This document shows positions 19,581-29,366 of a stretch of 64,000 nucleotides of DNA, piece by piece. Source of the DNA: Ectopseudomonas alcaliphila. GTDB taxonomy: Bacteria > Pseudomonadota > Gammaproteobacteria > Pseudomonadales > Pseudomonadaceae. A program made the translations under genes and the position numbers. The notes under the pieces were generated by a model. That model had not been told where the DNA came from, searched no databases, and saw only the letters and a program-made list of their open reading frames with translations. The DNA is taken from the NCBI RefSeq assembly GCF_900101755.1, contig NZ_FNAE01000001.1, positions 248,001 to 312,000 of the forward strand, given 5' to 3'. The stretch's first letter is position 1. Every line of letters starts with the position of its first letter.

Positions 19581-19985
19581 TCAGGCCAGTTCCTCGAGCA
19601 GCCTCATCAGCTCGGCGCGGCGATCGACGCCCAACCGAGCATTGAGCTCACGCTGCACCTGTTCCCATAGCGGCAGCGCCTGTTCGATGCGTTGCAGGCC
19701 GGCTTCTGTGAGCCGTACCTCACGAGCGCGCAAGTCGCGCCCTTCTCCCAGTTGCACGAGCCCCTGTTCTTCGAGAACCCGCAGGTTACGCCCGAGCGTG
19801 CTGCGATCGAGCCCCATGGCCTCGGCCAGCACCGAGATGCTCGGCTGCCCGAGTCGCTGCACATGGCGTAGCAGGGAAAACTGCGCAGCCCCCAACCCGA
19901 CGACAGCCAGGGCATCGTCGTAGCGGCGGGTGATGCCACGGCTGGCGCGGCGCAATTGGGTACAGAGGCAGGAGGTCGGCAACAT
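19581..19985 (-). CDS. MarR-family transcriptional regulator
   Basis: With the start at 19985 the product has 134 residues and begins MLPTSCLCTQLRRASRG, as in a recognised Pseudomonas MarR subgroup with two N-terminal cysteines. An upstream ATG at 20024 would add 13 residues. The winged helix is at about 45-110 (SISVLAEAMGLDRSTLGRNL, then GRDLRAREVRLT). The cysteines might sense oxidants, which would fit the GPx gene two positions on, but this is speculation. It probably controls the adjacent MFS gene. Confidence 0.9.
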   Translation of the reverse strand: MLPTSCLCTQLRRASRGITRRYDDALAVVGLGAAQFSLLRHVQRLGQPSISVLAEAMGLDRSTLGRNLRVLEEQGLVQLGEGRDLRAREVRLTEAGLQRIEQALPLWEQVQRELNARLGVDRRAELMRLLEELA

Positions 19986-19992
19986 GAATGCA

Positions 19993-20002
19993 GGTATATA
20001 CC
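19993..20002. promoter_or_regulatory. Palindrome GGTATATACC before the marR start
   Basis: A perfect ten-base palindrome centred about 13 bases upstream of ATG 19985. MarR proteins usually bind such palindromes over their own promoters. If the start were 20024 it would lie inside the coding region, so it also favours the shorter start. Confidence 0.45.
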
Positions 20003-20057
20003 CGCATAAGCGATTGGCACTCATACAGTTACGTAGCGCGTCGCCATAACAGTTGTT

Positions 20058-20789
20058 TCAGAGGCTTAATGCCAGAGCCAACAGTGCAGCACACTCGGCC
20101 AGCTCGACCAGCGCACCGGCGGTATCGCCCGTGGTGCCGCCCAGGCGCCGCAACAGCGCGCGGCGCAGCCAGACGAACAACAGCAATGCCGAGGCCAGTG
20201 CCAGCAGTCCCTGCCAACCGAACAGCAGCATGCCCAGCAGATGTACGCCCAGCACCCAGGGTAACTGTTGGCGCGGCAGATGATCGACCAGCGCCTGGCC
20301 CAGCCCGCCGGCGCGCACATAGGGCGTGGTCGCCAGCAGCAGCGGCAGCAGGCTGCGTCCCAGCCAGGGCAGTAACAACAGGTAGATGCCCTGCCCGGCC
20401 TGCAACAGGGTCAGCAGCGCGGCGAACTTGAGCAACAGCAGTAGGACCAGCACCACCACGGCGATAGGGCCGCTGCGTGGGTCCTTCATGATCGTCAGGG
20501 TGCGTTCGCGGTCGCCGAAGCCGCCGACCCAGGCGTCGGCCGTGTCGGCCAGACCATCCAGATGCAGGCCACCGCTCAGCCCCACCCACAGCGCCAGGAT
20601 GATCGCTGCCTGCAGCGCACCTGGCGTCTGTCCCAGCAGCAGATGGGCGAGCCACAGCAGCAGACCGAGCAGCAATCCAACAGCCGGATACCAGAGCAAC
20701 GAGCGCCCGACCTGCTCGGACGTCGGCATTCCCGGCAGACTCACCGGCAGGCGGGTGAGGAACTGCAAGGCGATCAGCAGTGCAATCAT
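20058..20789 (-). CDS. cobS: Adenosylcobinamide-GDP ribazoletransferase (cobalamin synthase)
   Basis: ATG at 20789 overlaps the stop of the phosphatase gene (ATGA) and has GGAG upstream, giving 243 residues. The protein is mostly membrane helices and holds the family signature GLHLDGLADTADAWVGG (about 95-111) and MKDPRSGPIA. It joins adenosylcobinamide-GDP to alpha-ribazole (or its phosphate), the last assembly step. Called CobV in the aerobic nomenclature. It is the last gene of the operon. Confidence 0.96.
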   Translation of the reverse strand: MIALLIALQFLTRLPVSLPGMPTSEQVGRSLLWYPAVGLLLGLLLWLAHLLLGQTPGALQAAIILALWVGLSGGLHLDGLADTADAWVGGFGDRERTLTIMKDPRSGPIAVVVLVLLLLLKFAALLTLLQAGQGIYLLLLPWLGRSLLPLLLATTPYVRAGGLGQALVDHLPRQQLPWVLGVHLLGMLLFGWQGLLALASALLLFVWLRRALLRRLGGTTGDTAGALVELAECAALLALALSL

Positions 20790-21358
20790 GGCAACTCCGC
20801 CAGCCTCCCGCCGGCATCCAGGCTCAGGCGAAAACGCTGGGCGTAGCCGACGTTGACCTGCAGCAGATCCTGCCGTGGCAGGCCGCGCGCGCGCGCCAGC
20901 AGCAGGCGCATCACACCGCCATGAGTAACCAGCAACAGGCGCTCGCCCGCGTGGCGTTGCTGCAAGCGCTGTGTGGCAGCCAGTACACGCGCCTCGAACT
21001 GCAGCAACGGCTCGCCATTGGGCGGCGTGAATGCGTAGGGATCGGCCCAGAAGCGGCCCAGCGCGTCGGCATCGCTGTCCATCAGCTCTGCGGCGCTGCG
21101 CCCCTCCCAATCACCGAAGTGCAGCTCTTGCAGTCCCGCCTCGTAGTGCAGCGGTAGCGCATTGGCCAACGCGACCTCTTCGGCGAAACGCGCGCAGCGC
21201 TGCAGCGGCGAGCTGATCAGGCGATCCCAAGGGCCGGCGCCCTGCACTGCGCTGCGCAGCTGCGTCCAGCCCTGCTCGGTCAGCGCATCATCCAGGCTGC
21301 CGCGCAGCCCGCCTCCCTGCTCGGTCTCGCCATGTCGCAGCAGTTCCAGATGCACCAT
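20786..21358 (-). CDS. cobC: Alpha-ribazole phosphatase (histidine phosphatase family)
   Basis: ATG at 21358 overlaps the cobT stop (ATGA) and gives 190 residues. LLRHGETEQGG (about 6-16) holds the phospho-accepting histidine; RLISSPLQRCARF, ELHFGDWEG and VTHGGVMRLLL complete the phosphoglycerate-mutase-like active site. It removes phosphate from alpha-ribazole-5'-phosphate or adenosylcobalamin-phosphate. A longer upstream reading frame is only a shadow of cobT. Confidence 0.94.
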   Translation of the reverse strand: MVHLELLRHGETEQGGGLRGSLDDALTEQGWTQLRSAVQGAGPWDRLISSPLQRCARFAEEVALANALPLHYEAGLQELHFGDWEGRSAAELMDSDADALGRFWADPYAFTPPNGEPLLQFEARVLAATQRLQQRHAGERLLLVTHGGVMRLLLARARGLPRQDLLQVNVGYAQRFRLSLDAGGRLAELP

Positions 21359-22413
21359 CAGTTCGGTCTCTCGGCCACGGCGGCCTCGGCGAAGGTCGCC
21401 ATCTGCCCGTGCAGAGCGCAGGCCAGACGCAGCAATGGCACGGCCAACGCGGCGCCGCTGCCCTCGCCCAGACGCAAACCGAGTTCCAGCAGCGGCTCGG
21501 CCTTCAGCGCCTGCAGCACGCGAACATGACCGGGTTCGGCACCGTGATGGGCGAACAGCAGCCAGTTTCGGCAGGCAGGGTTCAAACGCACCGCGAGCAA
21601 GGCCGCGACGCTGCAGATAAAGCCATCGACCAACACCGCGATCCCCTGCTGCGCAGCGGCCAGGTAGGCGCCGGTGAGCGCGGCGATCTCGAAGCCGCCC
21701 AGGTGGATCAGCGCCTGCAACGGCCCGTCGATCCGGGCTTGGTGCAAGGCCAGCGCGGCATCGATCACCCGCGCCTTGTGTGCCACGCCAGCGTCGTCCA
21801 GGCCAGTGCCAGGGCCGGCCAGCTCGCTCGCCGGGCAACTCAGCAGCCAGCAGGCCAGTGCCGCCGCCGCCGTGGTGTTGCCGATGCCCATCTCGCCACC
21901 GACGAACAGGTCGCAACCGACGGTGCGCGCACGCTGAATACTGTCGCGGCCAGCTTCCAGGCAGATCATCACTTGCGCATGGGTCATGGCCGGATCACGG
22001 GCGAAGTTCTGCGTACCGGCGCCAACCTGCAGATGACGTACGCCAGGCAGCGGCGGCAAGGGTTCGGCAGTGCCCAGGTCGATCACCTCCAGCGCAGCGT
22101 CCAGCTGGCGCGCGAGCACGCTGATGGCCGCACCGCCGCTGACGAAGTTGGCCAACATCTGCCCGGTCACCGCCTGCGGGTAGGCGGAAATCCCTTCGGC
22201 CACCACACCATGGTCACCGGCAAAGATGGCGATCCACAGTTTGTCCAGGCTCGGCCGCTCACGCCCTTGCAGCGCTGCCAGGTGAATGGCCAGTGCCTCC
22301 AGCCGGCCCAGTGAGCCGGCCGGTTTGGTCAGTTGCTGCTGACGGTTTTCCGCCTTGGCCCTCGCGACATGATCGAGCGGCTGACACGGTCCTTGCCACC
22401 ATTGCAGACTCAT
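21358..22413 (-). CDS. cobT: Nicotinate-nucleotide--dimethylbenzimidazole phosphoribosyltransferase
   Basis: The 351-residue product has [16 protein letters not shown] (about 64-79) and [15 protein letters not shown] (172-186), signatures of CobT, which activates the lower ligand by making alpha-ribazole phosphate. [23 protein letters not shown] matches the substrate-binding region. ATG overlaps the cobU stop (ATGA). Called cobU in the older P. denitrificans scheme. Confidence 0.97.
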   Translation of the reverse strand: MSLQWWQGPCQPLDHVARAKAENRQQQLTKPAGSLGRLEALAIHLAALQGRERPSLDKLWIAIFAGDHGVVAEGISAYPQAVTGQMLANFVSGGAAISVLARQLDAALEVIDLGTAEPLPPLPGVRHLQVGAGTQNFARDPAMTHAQVMICLEAGRDSIQRARTVGCDLFVGGEMGIGNTTAAAALACWLLSCPASELAGPGTGLDDAGVAHKARVIDAALALHQARIDGPLQALIHLGGFEIAALTGAYLAAAQQGIAVLVDGFICSVAALLAVRLNPACRNWLLFAHHGAEPGHVRVLQALKAEPLLELGLRLGEGSGAALAVPLLRLACALHGQMATFAEAAVAERPN

Positions 22414-22931
22414 AACGCATCCCCCTTGAGCACCATTGGCAAGCCAGCGACGGTGAACAGCACGCGCTGACTGTGCTCGGCCAGCGCCTGGTGCAACCAG
22501 CCGGCCTCATCGACATAGCGACGGGTCAGCTCGCCCAGCGGCACCACGCCCAACCCGGTTTCATTGCTGACCAGCAGGATGCGCCCTGGCAGCTCATCCA
22601 CACAGCTGAGCAGCGCATCGCGTTCGGCTGCCAGCCGGGTCGGATCGTCCTGCATCAGCAGGTTGGTCAGCCACAGGGTCAGGCAATCCACCAGCAGGCA
22701 GCGCCCGGGCGCGGCCTGCTCGCGCAGAACACGGGCCAGCTCCAGCGGCTCCTCGACCAGCGCCCAGTGCGCCGGCCGCCGCGCGCGATGCTGAGCGACG
22801 CGCTCATTCATCTCGCCATCGAGCGGCTGGCTGGTGGCTACATACACCACCTCAAGCCCCGATTCTCCGGCCAGTTTCTCGGCCAGCCGGCTCTTGCCGG
22901 AACGGGCACCGCCGAGGATCAATTCAAGCAT
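22410..22931 (-). CDS. cobU: Adenosylcobinamide kinase / adenosylcobinamide-phosphate guanylyltransferase
   Basis: The 173-residue protein has the P-loop GGARSGKS at 7-14 and the AQHRARRP segment with the histidine that takes GMP. It phosphorylates adenosylcobinamide and then attaches GMP. It is also named CobP. It follows cobQ after a REP-type repeat, the only place in the operon where genes do not overlap or abut. Confidence 0.97.
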   Translation of the reverse strand: MLELILGGARSGKSRLAEKLAGESGLEVVYVATSQPLDGEMNERVAQHRARRPAHWALVEEPLELARVLREQAAPGRCLLVDCLTLWLTNLLMQDDPTRLAAERDALLSCVDELPGRILLVSNETGLGVVPLGELTRRYVDEAGWLHQALAEHSQRVLFTVAGLPMVLKGDAL

Positions 22932-22957
22932 GCTTCAATCCACATTCTTTTCTCCTT

Positions 22958-23023
22958 GTAGGAGCGAGCTCCGCTCGCGCACCGTACGGCACAAAAAGCC
23001 GCGCGAGCAGAGCTCGCTCCTAC
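22958..23023. repeat. REP-type inverted pair between cobQ and cobU
   Basis: Two 23-base arms (22958-22980 and 23001-23023) pair with one mismatch; each reads GTAGGAGCGAGCTC then a GCTCGCGC end, the common Pseudomonas REP form. The right arm overlaps the cobQ TAG stop (23020-23022). In the operon transcript it would form a strong hairpin that may protect or separate the two halves of the message. Confidence 0.9.
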
Positions 23024-24468
23024 AGACCACAAAGCACTCTGAGCTTCTCGGTATCCAGGTGCTGTTCCACCTGGTCGGCCAGGCGCTCGATATCGCGCTC
23101 GCGCAACGCCTGGTAATCCACCATCTGCACCTCATGCAACCCGGCCCAGCGCAACAGCGCGGCGAGCGCCGGCGGCTGCTCGAACAGGCCGTGCAGGTAG
23201 GTGCCGAGCACCTGGCCGTCGGCACTGAGGCCACCGTCGTGGCGGCCGTCATCGAGCTGTACGGCACCATTGAGGCCCGGCCCACGGCTGACGCCGGCAT
23301 GAATCTCGTAGCCGCTGACCTGCGCCTGCTCCAGGCACAGCCGGCCGTGCACGTTGCGCAGCTGTTTCTCCGGTTCCAGCAGCGTCTCGAAATCCAGCAG
23401 GCCGAGGCCCTCGCTGCTGCCGGCAGCGCCTTCCAGGCCATGCGGGTCGTGAATCTGCCGACCGAGCATCTGCAGGCCGCCGCAGATGCCCAGCAGCTTG
23501 CCGCCATAACGCAGATGGCGGGCGATGGCCGTGTCCCAGCCCTGCTCGCGCAGCCGGGCCAGGTCGGCGCGCACGCTCTTGGAGCCGGGCAGGATGATCA
23601 GGTCGGCCGGAGGGATGGCCTGGCCCGGCCCGACGAAGGTCAGCTGCACCTGCGGATGCAGGCGCAAGGGGTCGAAATCGGTATGGTTGCTGATGCGCGG
23701 CAGCACCGGCACCACCACGCGCAGCGCCTGCGCGCTCTTGGCCTGCTGACGGGTATCGACGGCGTCTTCGGCTTCCAGGTGAAAATCCATCAGGTACGGC
23801 AGCACGCCGAACACCGGCTTGCCGGTGCGCTGCTCCAGCCAGTCCAGCCCCGGCTTGAGCAGGGCGATGTCCCCGCGAAAACGGTTGATCACGAAACCCT
23901 GAATACGCGCCTGCTCGCTCGGGCTGAGCAGCTCCAGGGTGCCGACCAGATGGGCAAACACGCCGCCCTTGTCGATATCGGCGATCAGGATCACCGGACA
24001 ATCCACTGCCTCGGCAAACCCCATGTTGGCGATATCGCCGGCGCGTAGATTGATCTCGGCCGGCGAGCCGGCGCCTTCGACCAGTACCAGTTCATGACGC
24101 TCGACCAGTCGGGCGTGGGACTCAAGCACCGCCGCCATGGCCACCGGCTTGTAGCCGTGATATGTCAGCGCCTGCATATTGCCGATGGCCCGGCCGTGGA
24201 TGATCACCTGGGCACCCATGTCGCTGTTGGGCTTGAGCAGCACCGGGTTCATGTCGGTATGCGGCTCCAGCCTGGCCGCCTGCGCCTGCACCGCCTGGGC
24301 CCGGCCGATTTCACCGCCATCGGCGGTCACTGCCGAGTTGAGCGCCATGTTCTGCGGTTTGAACGGCACCACGGACACACCCTGGCGCTGCGCCCAGCGG
24401 CACAGCGCCGTCACCAGCGTGCTCTTGCCGGCATCGGAGGTGGTGCCCTGCACCATCAACGTAGGCAT
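23020..24468 (-). CDS. cobQ: Cobyric acid synthase
   Basis: ATG at 24468, overlapping the upstream stop (ATGA), gives 482 residues. The N-terminal synthetase domain starts [14 protein letters not shown], with its P-loop-like motif at 8-16, and has [12 protein letters not shown] class I glutaminase domain follows, with nucleophile C329 in [10 protein letters not shown] and a later histidine in [10 protein letters not shown]. It amidates four side chains of adenosylcobyrinic acid a,c-diamide. The TAG stop lies in a REP repeat. Confidence 0.97.
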   Translation of the reverse strand: MPTLMVQGTTSDAGKSTLVTALCRWAQRQGVSVVPFKPQNMALNSAVTADGGEIGRAQAVQAQAARLEPHTDMNPVLLKPNSDMGAQVIIHGRAIGNMQALTYHGYKPVAMAAVLESHARLVERHELVLVEGAGSPAEINLRAGDIANMGFAEAVDCPVILIADIDKGGVFAHLVGTLELLSPSEQARIQGFVINRFRGDIALLKPGLDWLEQRTGKPVFGVLPYLMDFHLEAEDAVDTRQQAKSAQALRVVVPVLPRISNHTDFDPLRLHPQVQLTFVGPGQAIPPADLIILPGSKSVRADLARLREQGWDTAIARHLRYGGKLLGICGGLQMLGRQIHDPHGLEGAAGSSEGLGLLDFETLLEPEKQLRNVHGRLCLEQAQVSGYEIHAGVSRGPGLNGAVQLDDGRHDGGLSADGQVLGTYLHGLFEQPPALAALLRWAGLHEVQMVDYQALRERDIERLADQVEQHLDTEKLRVLCGL

Positions 24469-25478
24469 CAGGGCGTTTCCTCGAGACTCACCAGAATCGG
24501 TGCACACTCCAGCAGGCCATGCTGCAGACGCTGCCAACCCGCCTCATCGGCCGGCAGGCCGAAGCGCAGACTGTCCAGTTCGGTGAACAGGCGCACCAGG
24601 ATGCCGCGTCGCGCCAGCAGCTCGGCGCAGGGCACGGCCCGGCGCGTACAGCAGAACTGGAACAACGCCGAACCGCCAGTTGGCGGCATACCGCAGTCGC
24701 GCAGCAAGGCGGCCAGACGCTCGCCATCAGCCAACAGGCGCTCGCGCTGACGGCGCTGGCCCTCGCTGTCACCGAGCAGATGGCAGGCGATGCTGCGCGC
24801 CGGGCCGCTGACCGCCCAGGGCCCGAGCAGCGCTTCCAGCTCGTCGAGCAAGGCCTGCGCCGCCAGGACGAAACCCAGGCGCAGGCCGGCCAGACCGAAG
24901 AACTTGCCGAACGAACGCAGCACGATCAGCCCCGGCATGTCGCTGTAGGCCGCCACGCTGCGCTCCGGCGTGCAATCCATGAAGGCTTCGTCGACCACCA
25001 GCCAGCCGCCGCGCTCGGCCAGTTCATCGTGCCAGTCGAGCAGACGCGCCGGCTCGATCACGCGCCCGGTAGGGTTGTTGGGATTGACCACCAGCAGCAC
25101 GTCGAGCTGCGACAGCGCCCGATGCACCGAGCCCTCGCTGAGCTTGATCACCCGATGTCCCTCGCGTCGCCAGGCGGCGGCGTGCTCGGCATAGGTCGGC
25201 GCGAGGATACCCACGCTGCTGTGCGCACGCAGACGCGGCAAAGCCTGAATCGCTGCCTGCGAGCCGGCTACCGGCAACAGGCTGGCTGCGCCGTAGTAGT
25301 CGCGCGCAGCCGCCTCCAAGCCATCGTTCGCCTCGGGCAATCGCGCCCAGGCGTGAGCCGGCAGCGGCGGCAGGTCCCAACCATAGGGGGCGATACCGGT
25401 GGACAGGTCGAGCCAGTCCTCCAGTGGGATGCCATAGCGCTGCGCCGCCGCGCGCAGACGACCTCCATGTTCAAGCAC
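24468..25478 (-). CDS. cobC: Threonine-phosphate decarboxylase (PLP-dependent)
   Basis: A GTG start at 25478 overlaps the end of the next gene by eight bases and has GGAGGT upstream. The 336-residue aminotransferase-fold protein has [19 protein letters not shown] (133-140), DEAFMD (163-168) and the PLP lysine K192 in [15 protein letters not shown]. It makes aminopropanol phosphate, which forms the nucleotide-loop linker. Called CobC in pseudomonads and CobD in Salmonella, so the symbol is shared with the phosphatase above. Confidence 0.93.
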   Translation of the reverse strand: MLEHGGRLRAAAQRYGIPLEDWLDLSTGIAPYGWDLPPLPAHAWARLPEANDGLEAAARDYYGAASLLPVAGSQAAIQALPRLRAHSSVGILAPTYAEHAAAWRREGHRVIKLSEGSVHRALSQLDVLLVVNPNNPTGRVIEPARLLDWHDELAERGGWLVVDEAFMDCTPERSVAAYSDMPGLIVLRSFGKFFGLAGLRLGFVLAAQALLDELEALLGPWAVSGPARSIACHLLGDSEGQRRQRERLLADGERLAALLRDCGMPPTGGSALFQFCCTRRAVPCAELLARRGILVRLFTELDSLRFGLPADEAGWQRLQHGLLECAPILVSLEETP

Positions 25479-26379
25479 CCAGCACCTCCCAGATCATCAG
25501 GCATAGCAGCCACAAACCAACGCCGGCGATAACCCTGTTCATCGCCCGCTCGATATCCCGCGCACACGGCGGCGGGCCTTCGCCCAATTGCGGGCGCTCA
25601 TGCACCTCGCCGTGATACTCCGCCGCACCACCCAGGCTCACGCCCAGACTGCCGGCACCTGCCGCCATCACCGGGCCAGCATTGGGACTGTCCCACAAGG
25701 GCGCCTGCCGGCGCCAGCAGCGCAGGGCCAGAGCGGTACGTCCAAGCAACGCATAAGTCAGCGCCACCAGGCGCGCCGGGATGTAGTTGAGCACGTCATC
25801 GATCTTCGCCGCCGCCCAGCCGAAGCGCTCGAAGCGTTCGTTGCGGTAGCCCCACATGGCATCGAGGGTATTGCTCAGGCGGTACAGCACGACGCCGGGA
25901 GCGCCGGCGACGATGAACCAGAACAAGGCGGCGAATACCGCGTCGGAGCCGTTCTCCAGCACCGACTCGGTGCCGGCGCGGGCCACCCCGGTGGCGTCCA
26001 GCTCGGCGGTATTGCGGCTGACCATCCAACCGACGCGCTCGCGTGCCAGCGGCAGATCGCCCAGGCGCAGCGCGCGGGCCACCGGCTGCGCATGTTCGTA
26101 GAGGCTGCGCAGGCCAAGGGCGAAATACAGGGCGAAGATCTCCACCGCCCAGCCAAGCGAGGTCACCTGCATCAACAGCCAGGTGAGCAGGGTCAGCGGC
26201 AGCACCGCCAGGCACCAGGCGGTCACGCCATGGCTGCGCCAGCCGCCGCCAGCCGGATTGAAGCGCTGCTCCAGGCGCCCCGCCAGGCGCCCGAAGGCCA
26301 CCAGCGGATGCGCACGCCTGGGCTCACCCAGCACGGCATCGAGCGCCACGCCGGCACAGGTGATCAGCGCCAGGCTCAT
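25471..26379 (-). CDS. cbiB: Adenosylcobinamide-phosphate synthase, membrane protein
   Basis: The 302-residue membrane protein starts [30 protein letters not shown], the family signature, and has [12 protein letters not shown] and [13 protein letters not shown]. It attaches aminopropanol phosphate to adenosylcobyric acid. Named CobD in the aerobic pathway. It starts three bases after bluB ends. Confidence 0.95.
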   Translation of the reverse strand: MSLALITCAGVALDAVLGEPRRAHPLVAFGRLAGRLEQRFNPAGGGWRSHGVTAWCLAVLPLTLLTWLLMQVTSLGWAVEIFALYFALGLRSLYEHAQPVARALRLGDLPLARERVGWMVSRNTAELDATGVARAGTESVLENGSDAVFAALFWFIVAGAPGVVLYRLSNTLDAMWGYRNERFERFGWAAAKIDDVLNYIPARLVALTYALLGRTALALRCWRRQAPLWDSPNAGPVMAAGAGSLGVSLGGAAEYHGEVHERPQLGEGPPPCARDIERAMNRVIAGVGLWLLCLMIWEVLGA

Positions 26380-26382
26380 CGT

Positions 26383-27036
26383 TCAGTCACCCTGTATTCC
26401 CCATCGATTCTCGAACAGCAGCTCGCTCAGCGGTCGTGGTTTGGCCCAACCCTCTTCCACCAGCATGGGTTTTTCGTAGAAGGCCTGTACCGGTCCCAGG
26501 CACAGCAGCGCCACCGGTTTGCTGCCAGCCGGCATACCCAGCAACGCGGCCAGCGCCTCTGGGTCGAACAGCGATACCCAGCCGAGCCCGAGCCCTTCGG
26601 CACGCGCAGCCAGCCACAGATTCTGAATGGCGCAGGCCACCGAGGCCATATCCATTTCCGGCAGGGTACGTCGCCCAAAGACATGCGCTTCGCGCCCCTC
26701 CATCAACGCCACGGCGAGTAGCTCGGCGCAATCGCGAATGCCCTCGACCTTCAGCCGCATGAACTCGTCACTGCGCTCGCCCAGGGCCTCGGCAGTACGC
26801 ACCCGTTCGGCCTCCACCAGTTCATGAACAGACTCGCGCAGTTGCGGATCAGTGATCCGCACAAAGCGCCACGGCTGCATCAGGCCGACACTGGGGGCGT
26901 GGTGGGCGGCTTCGAGCAGGCGCGCCAGGACCTCGGCCGGTACCTCGCCACCACTGAAATGACGCATGTCGCGGCGCTCGGCGATGGCGCGATACACCGC
27001 CGCGCGCTCCTCATGGCTGAAGGCATGCTCGCTCAT
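26383..27036 (-). CDS. bluB: 5,6-dimethylbenzimidazole synthase
   Basis: The 217-residue nitroreductase-fold protein has ERRDMRHFSGGEVP near the N-terminus and APSVGLMQPWRFVRI (about 48-62), matching BluB rather than general nitroreductases. BluB breaks down reduced FMN with oxygen to make the lower ligand of B12. Its presence fits an aerobic route. ATG overlaps the cobB stop (ATGA). Confidence 0.95.
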   Translation of the reverse strand: MSEHAFSHEERAAVYRAIAERRDMRHFSGGEVPAEVLARLLEAAHHAPSVGLMQPWRFVRITDPQLRESVHELVEAERVRTAEALGERSDEFMRLKVEGIRDCAELLAVALMEGREAHVFGRRTLPEMDMASVACAIQNLWLAARAEGLGLGWVSLFDPEALAALLGMPAGSKPVALLCLGPVQAFYEKPMLVEEGWAKPRPLSELLFENRWGIQGD

Positions 27037-28325
27037 GGACGTAGCAGCGCGGCGGCCGCCTCCGGATTGGACGGCAGATAGAAGTGGATATAGCTGGCGG
27101 TGAGTCGCCCCAGACGATACACCGCCTCGGCCACCGGCTTGCCGTTCGGGCAGCGACCACGCACCAGCGGCTCGAGCGGGCTTTCCAGACGCGAGTGATG
27201 GTAGCTGTGGCCACGCAGCTCACCTTCCGGCAACGTCACTGCCTGCAGGGCCAGGGCGGTCAGACGCGGTTGCAACGCAGCGCTGCCTGCCAGCAAGCCG
27301 AGCATGCGGCCACTGGCGCCCTGCTTGTCGCGCAATTCATCGAGCAGATAGAGCATACCGCCACATTCGGCCAGCAGCGGCTTGCCGGCCTGATGATGGG
27401 CGCGGATCGCTGCGGCCATGGCCTGGTTGCCTTCCAGCTCGGCCAGGTACAGCTCCGGATAACCGCCGGGCAGATAGAGGCTGTCCACCGCCGGCAGCTC
27501 GCGATCGGCCAACGGCGAGAAATAGTGCAACTCGGCGCCAAGCACCTGCAGCAGGTCGAGGTTGGCCTGATAGAGGAAGGCGAATGCCGCATCGCGCGCC
27601 ACGCCGATGCGTACGTCAGCCAATAGTGGCGCCAACTCATCGAACTGCGGCGCGGCGAAGCTCACCGCAGGCGGCAGGTCGACGTTGGCACTGGCCGCCA
27701 GCGCATCGGCGGCCGCGTCCAGGCGGGCATCCAGATCGGCCAGTTCCGCCGCCTGCACCAGCCCCAGGTGGCGGCTGGGCAGCTCCACCGCAGCGCTGCG
27801 CGGCAACGCGCCGAACCAGCGGATATTCGATGGCAGCGCATCACGCAGAATCTCGCCGTGGCGCGTACTGGCGACACGATTGCCGAGCACGCCGGCAAAG
27901 GGCAGATCCGGCTGGAAGGTGGCCAGGCCGTGGGCCAGGGCGCCGAAGGTCTGCGCCATGGCCGCACCGTCGATCACGCCCAGCACCGGCACGCCGAAGT
28001 GGCGCGCCAGGTCCGCCGCCGAGGGCTTGCCATCGAACAGGCCCATCACCCCTTCGATCAGAATCAAGTCCGCCTCGCCAGCGGCCTGCCAAAGCAGTCG
28101 CCGACTTTCCGCCTCTCCGACCATGGCCAGGTCGAGCTGGTACACCGGCGCGCCACTGGCACGGGCGTGGATCATCGGGTCGAGAAAGTCCGGGCCGCAC
28201 TTGAACACCCGCACCCGCCGCCCCTGGCGGGTGTGCAAGCGCGCCAGGGCAGCAGTGACGGTGGTCTTGCCCTGACCGGAAGCCGGCGCGGCGATCAGCA
28301 GCGCCGGACAGTGACGTGCGCCCAT
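27033..28325 (-). CDS. cobB: Cobyrinic acid a,c-diamide synthase
   Basis: The 430-residue protein has the P-loop ASGQGKT at 15-21, FKCGPDFLDP (about 41-50) and EGVMGLFDG (91-99), then a class I glutaminase domain with nucleophile C321 (LLAECGGMLYLLD). It amidates the a and c side chains. Synonym CbiA. The start overlaps the cobO stop by one base (TGATG). Confidence 0.96.
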   Translation of the reverse strand: MGARHCPALLIAAPASGQGKTTVTAALARLHTRQGRRVRVFKCGPDFLDPMIHARASGAPVYQLDLAMVGEAESRRLLWQAAGEADLILIEGVMGLFDGKPSAADLARHFGVPVLGVIDGAAMAQTFGALAHGLATFQPDLPFAGVLGNRVASTRHGEILRDALPSNIRWFGALPRSAAVELPSRHLGLVQAAELADLDARLDAAADALAASANVDLPPAVSFAAPQFDELAPLLADVRIGVARDAAFAFLYQANLDLLQVLGAELHYFSPLADRELPAVDSLYLPGGYPELYLAELEGNQAMAAAIRAHHQAGKPLLAECGGMLYLLDELRDKQGASGRMLGLLAGSAALQPRLTALALQAVTLPEGELRGHSYHHSRLESPLEPLVRGRCPNGKPVAEAVYRLGRLTASYIHFYLPSNPEAAAALLRP

Positions 28326-28936
28326 CAGAATTCGATGCCCTTCTGTGCTTTTACCCCGGACTTGAACGCGTGCTTGACCAGGCTCATCTCGGTGACGGTG
28401 TCAGCCGCCTCAATCATCCCAGGCAAGGCGCCACGGCCGGTCACCACCACATGCTGCAGCAGCGGCCGGGCTTCGATATCGGCCAGCACCGCATCCAGTT
28501 CGAGATAACCGTGCTTGAGAGCGATATTGAGCTCGTCCAGCACTACCAGGCCGACGGACTCATCACTGAGCAGCCGCCGGGCAACCGCCCAGGCCTCCTG
28601 CGCCTTGGCAATGTCGCGCTGGCGATCCTGGGTTTCCCAGGTGAAACCCTCGCCCATCACGTGGTAGCTGACTTCCTCGGGAAAACGGCGGAAGAAGGTT
28701 TCTTCACCGGTGCTGGCCGCGCCTTTGATGAACTGCACCACGCCGACCCTGATGCCATGGCCAAGGGCGCGCGCAACCATGCCGAAGGCGCTGCTGCTCT
28801 TGCCCTTGCCGTTGCCGCTATGCACCAGCAGCAGGCCGTATTCGTCCTGGGCCTGGGCGATCTTCTCGTCGATCAGGGCTTTCTTGCGTTGCATGCGCGC
28901 CTTGTGGCGGGCATCGCGGTCGGTCGATTCGCTCAT
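28325..28936 (-). CDS. cobO: Cob(I)yrinic acid a,c-diamide adenosyltransferase
   Basis: The 203-residue protein has the P-loop GNGKGKS at 41-47 and FGMVARALGHGIRVGVVQFIKG, typical of the CobO/BtuR/CobA group, and VLDELNIALKHGYL. It attaches the adenosyl group to reduced cobalt. It is the first gene after the cobalamin riboswitch and heads a ten-gene operon running to cobS. Confidence 0.97.
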   Translation of the reverse strand: MSESTDRDARHKARMQRKKALIDEKIAQAQDEYGLLLVHSGNGKGKSSSAFGMVARALGHGIRVGVVQFIKGAASTGEETFFRRFPEEVSYHVMGEGFTWETQDRQRDIAKAQEAWAVARRLLSDESVGLVVLDELNIALKHGYLELDAVLADIEARPLLQHVVVTGRGALPGMIEAADTVTEMSLVKHAFKSGVKAQKGIEF

Positions 28937-29075
28937 GCGGTGATCCTGTCAGGCGCCCGCCCCGGCCTGCTTGAGTAGGCAGTGGGGCGGCAACGAGGAA
29001 AACGACGCGGCGATCATCCGCACATCCTCATTCAGGCGCTAATGGCTTGGCAGGCGAGCGGAAGACAGAAAACAC

Positions 29076-29100
29076 GAACGCCCCGGTAGAACCGGAGCGT
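29076..29100 (-). terminator. Hairpin of the riboswitch expression platform
   Basis: Ten-base arms (29076-29085 and 29091-29100, with one G-U pair) and a five-base loop lie 40 bases after the riboswitch core on the minus strand and are followed by CGTGTTTTC. This fits a B12-dependent terminator upstream of cobO, though the T tract is short. Confidence 0.6.
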
Positions 29101-29139
29101 TGGCCGGACAGCGCCCTCCGCGATGCCGTGAAACTGCGA

Positions 29140-29316
29140 CAGGCCGGTCTCCGGGCTTGTGAGCGAACCATCGGTTCGACGCCGCGCCTTCCCGTGCATT
29201 GCACAGTGGACTGAAGCGACGTTTGACTCACCTACCGTTGCGGGGGCAGCGCCGGCATTGGAACCGGCTTCCCTGTTTCACCCCTTGGCCATCACGGATG
29301 ATGGCGCGGGGCACCT
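29140..29316 (-). promoter_or_regulatory. Cobalamin riboswitch controlling the cob operon
   Basis: Read on the minus strand, the conserved elements appear in order: GGTGCCC at the 5' side, GGGAAGCCGGT, CCGGCGCTGCCCCCGCAACGG, and the late AAGCCCGGAGACCGGCC near 29142-29158. This is the adenosylcobalamin riboswitch pattern. It is about 200 bases upstream of cobO. Binding of B12 should lower expression of the operon. Confidence 0.93.
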
Positions 29317-29366
29317 GAAGCAAGGCGCGCAGGTTAGAGGCAGGGCACCATGCGCGTCAACTCGGC

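Noticed and set aside
20786..21916. Long upstream extension of the alpha-ribazole phosphatase frame (376 codons)
   Set aside because: The extra part is an alternative frame of cobT. The proper ATG at 21358 overlaps the cobT stop and starts with the active-site motif.
28949..29017. A 22-codon ORF between the riboswitch and cobO, possible leader peptide
   Set aside because: It lacks a clear ribosome-binding site, has no run of regulatory codons, and the riboswitch already explains control.
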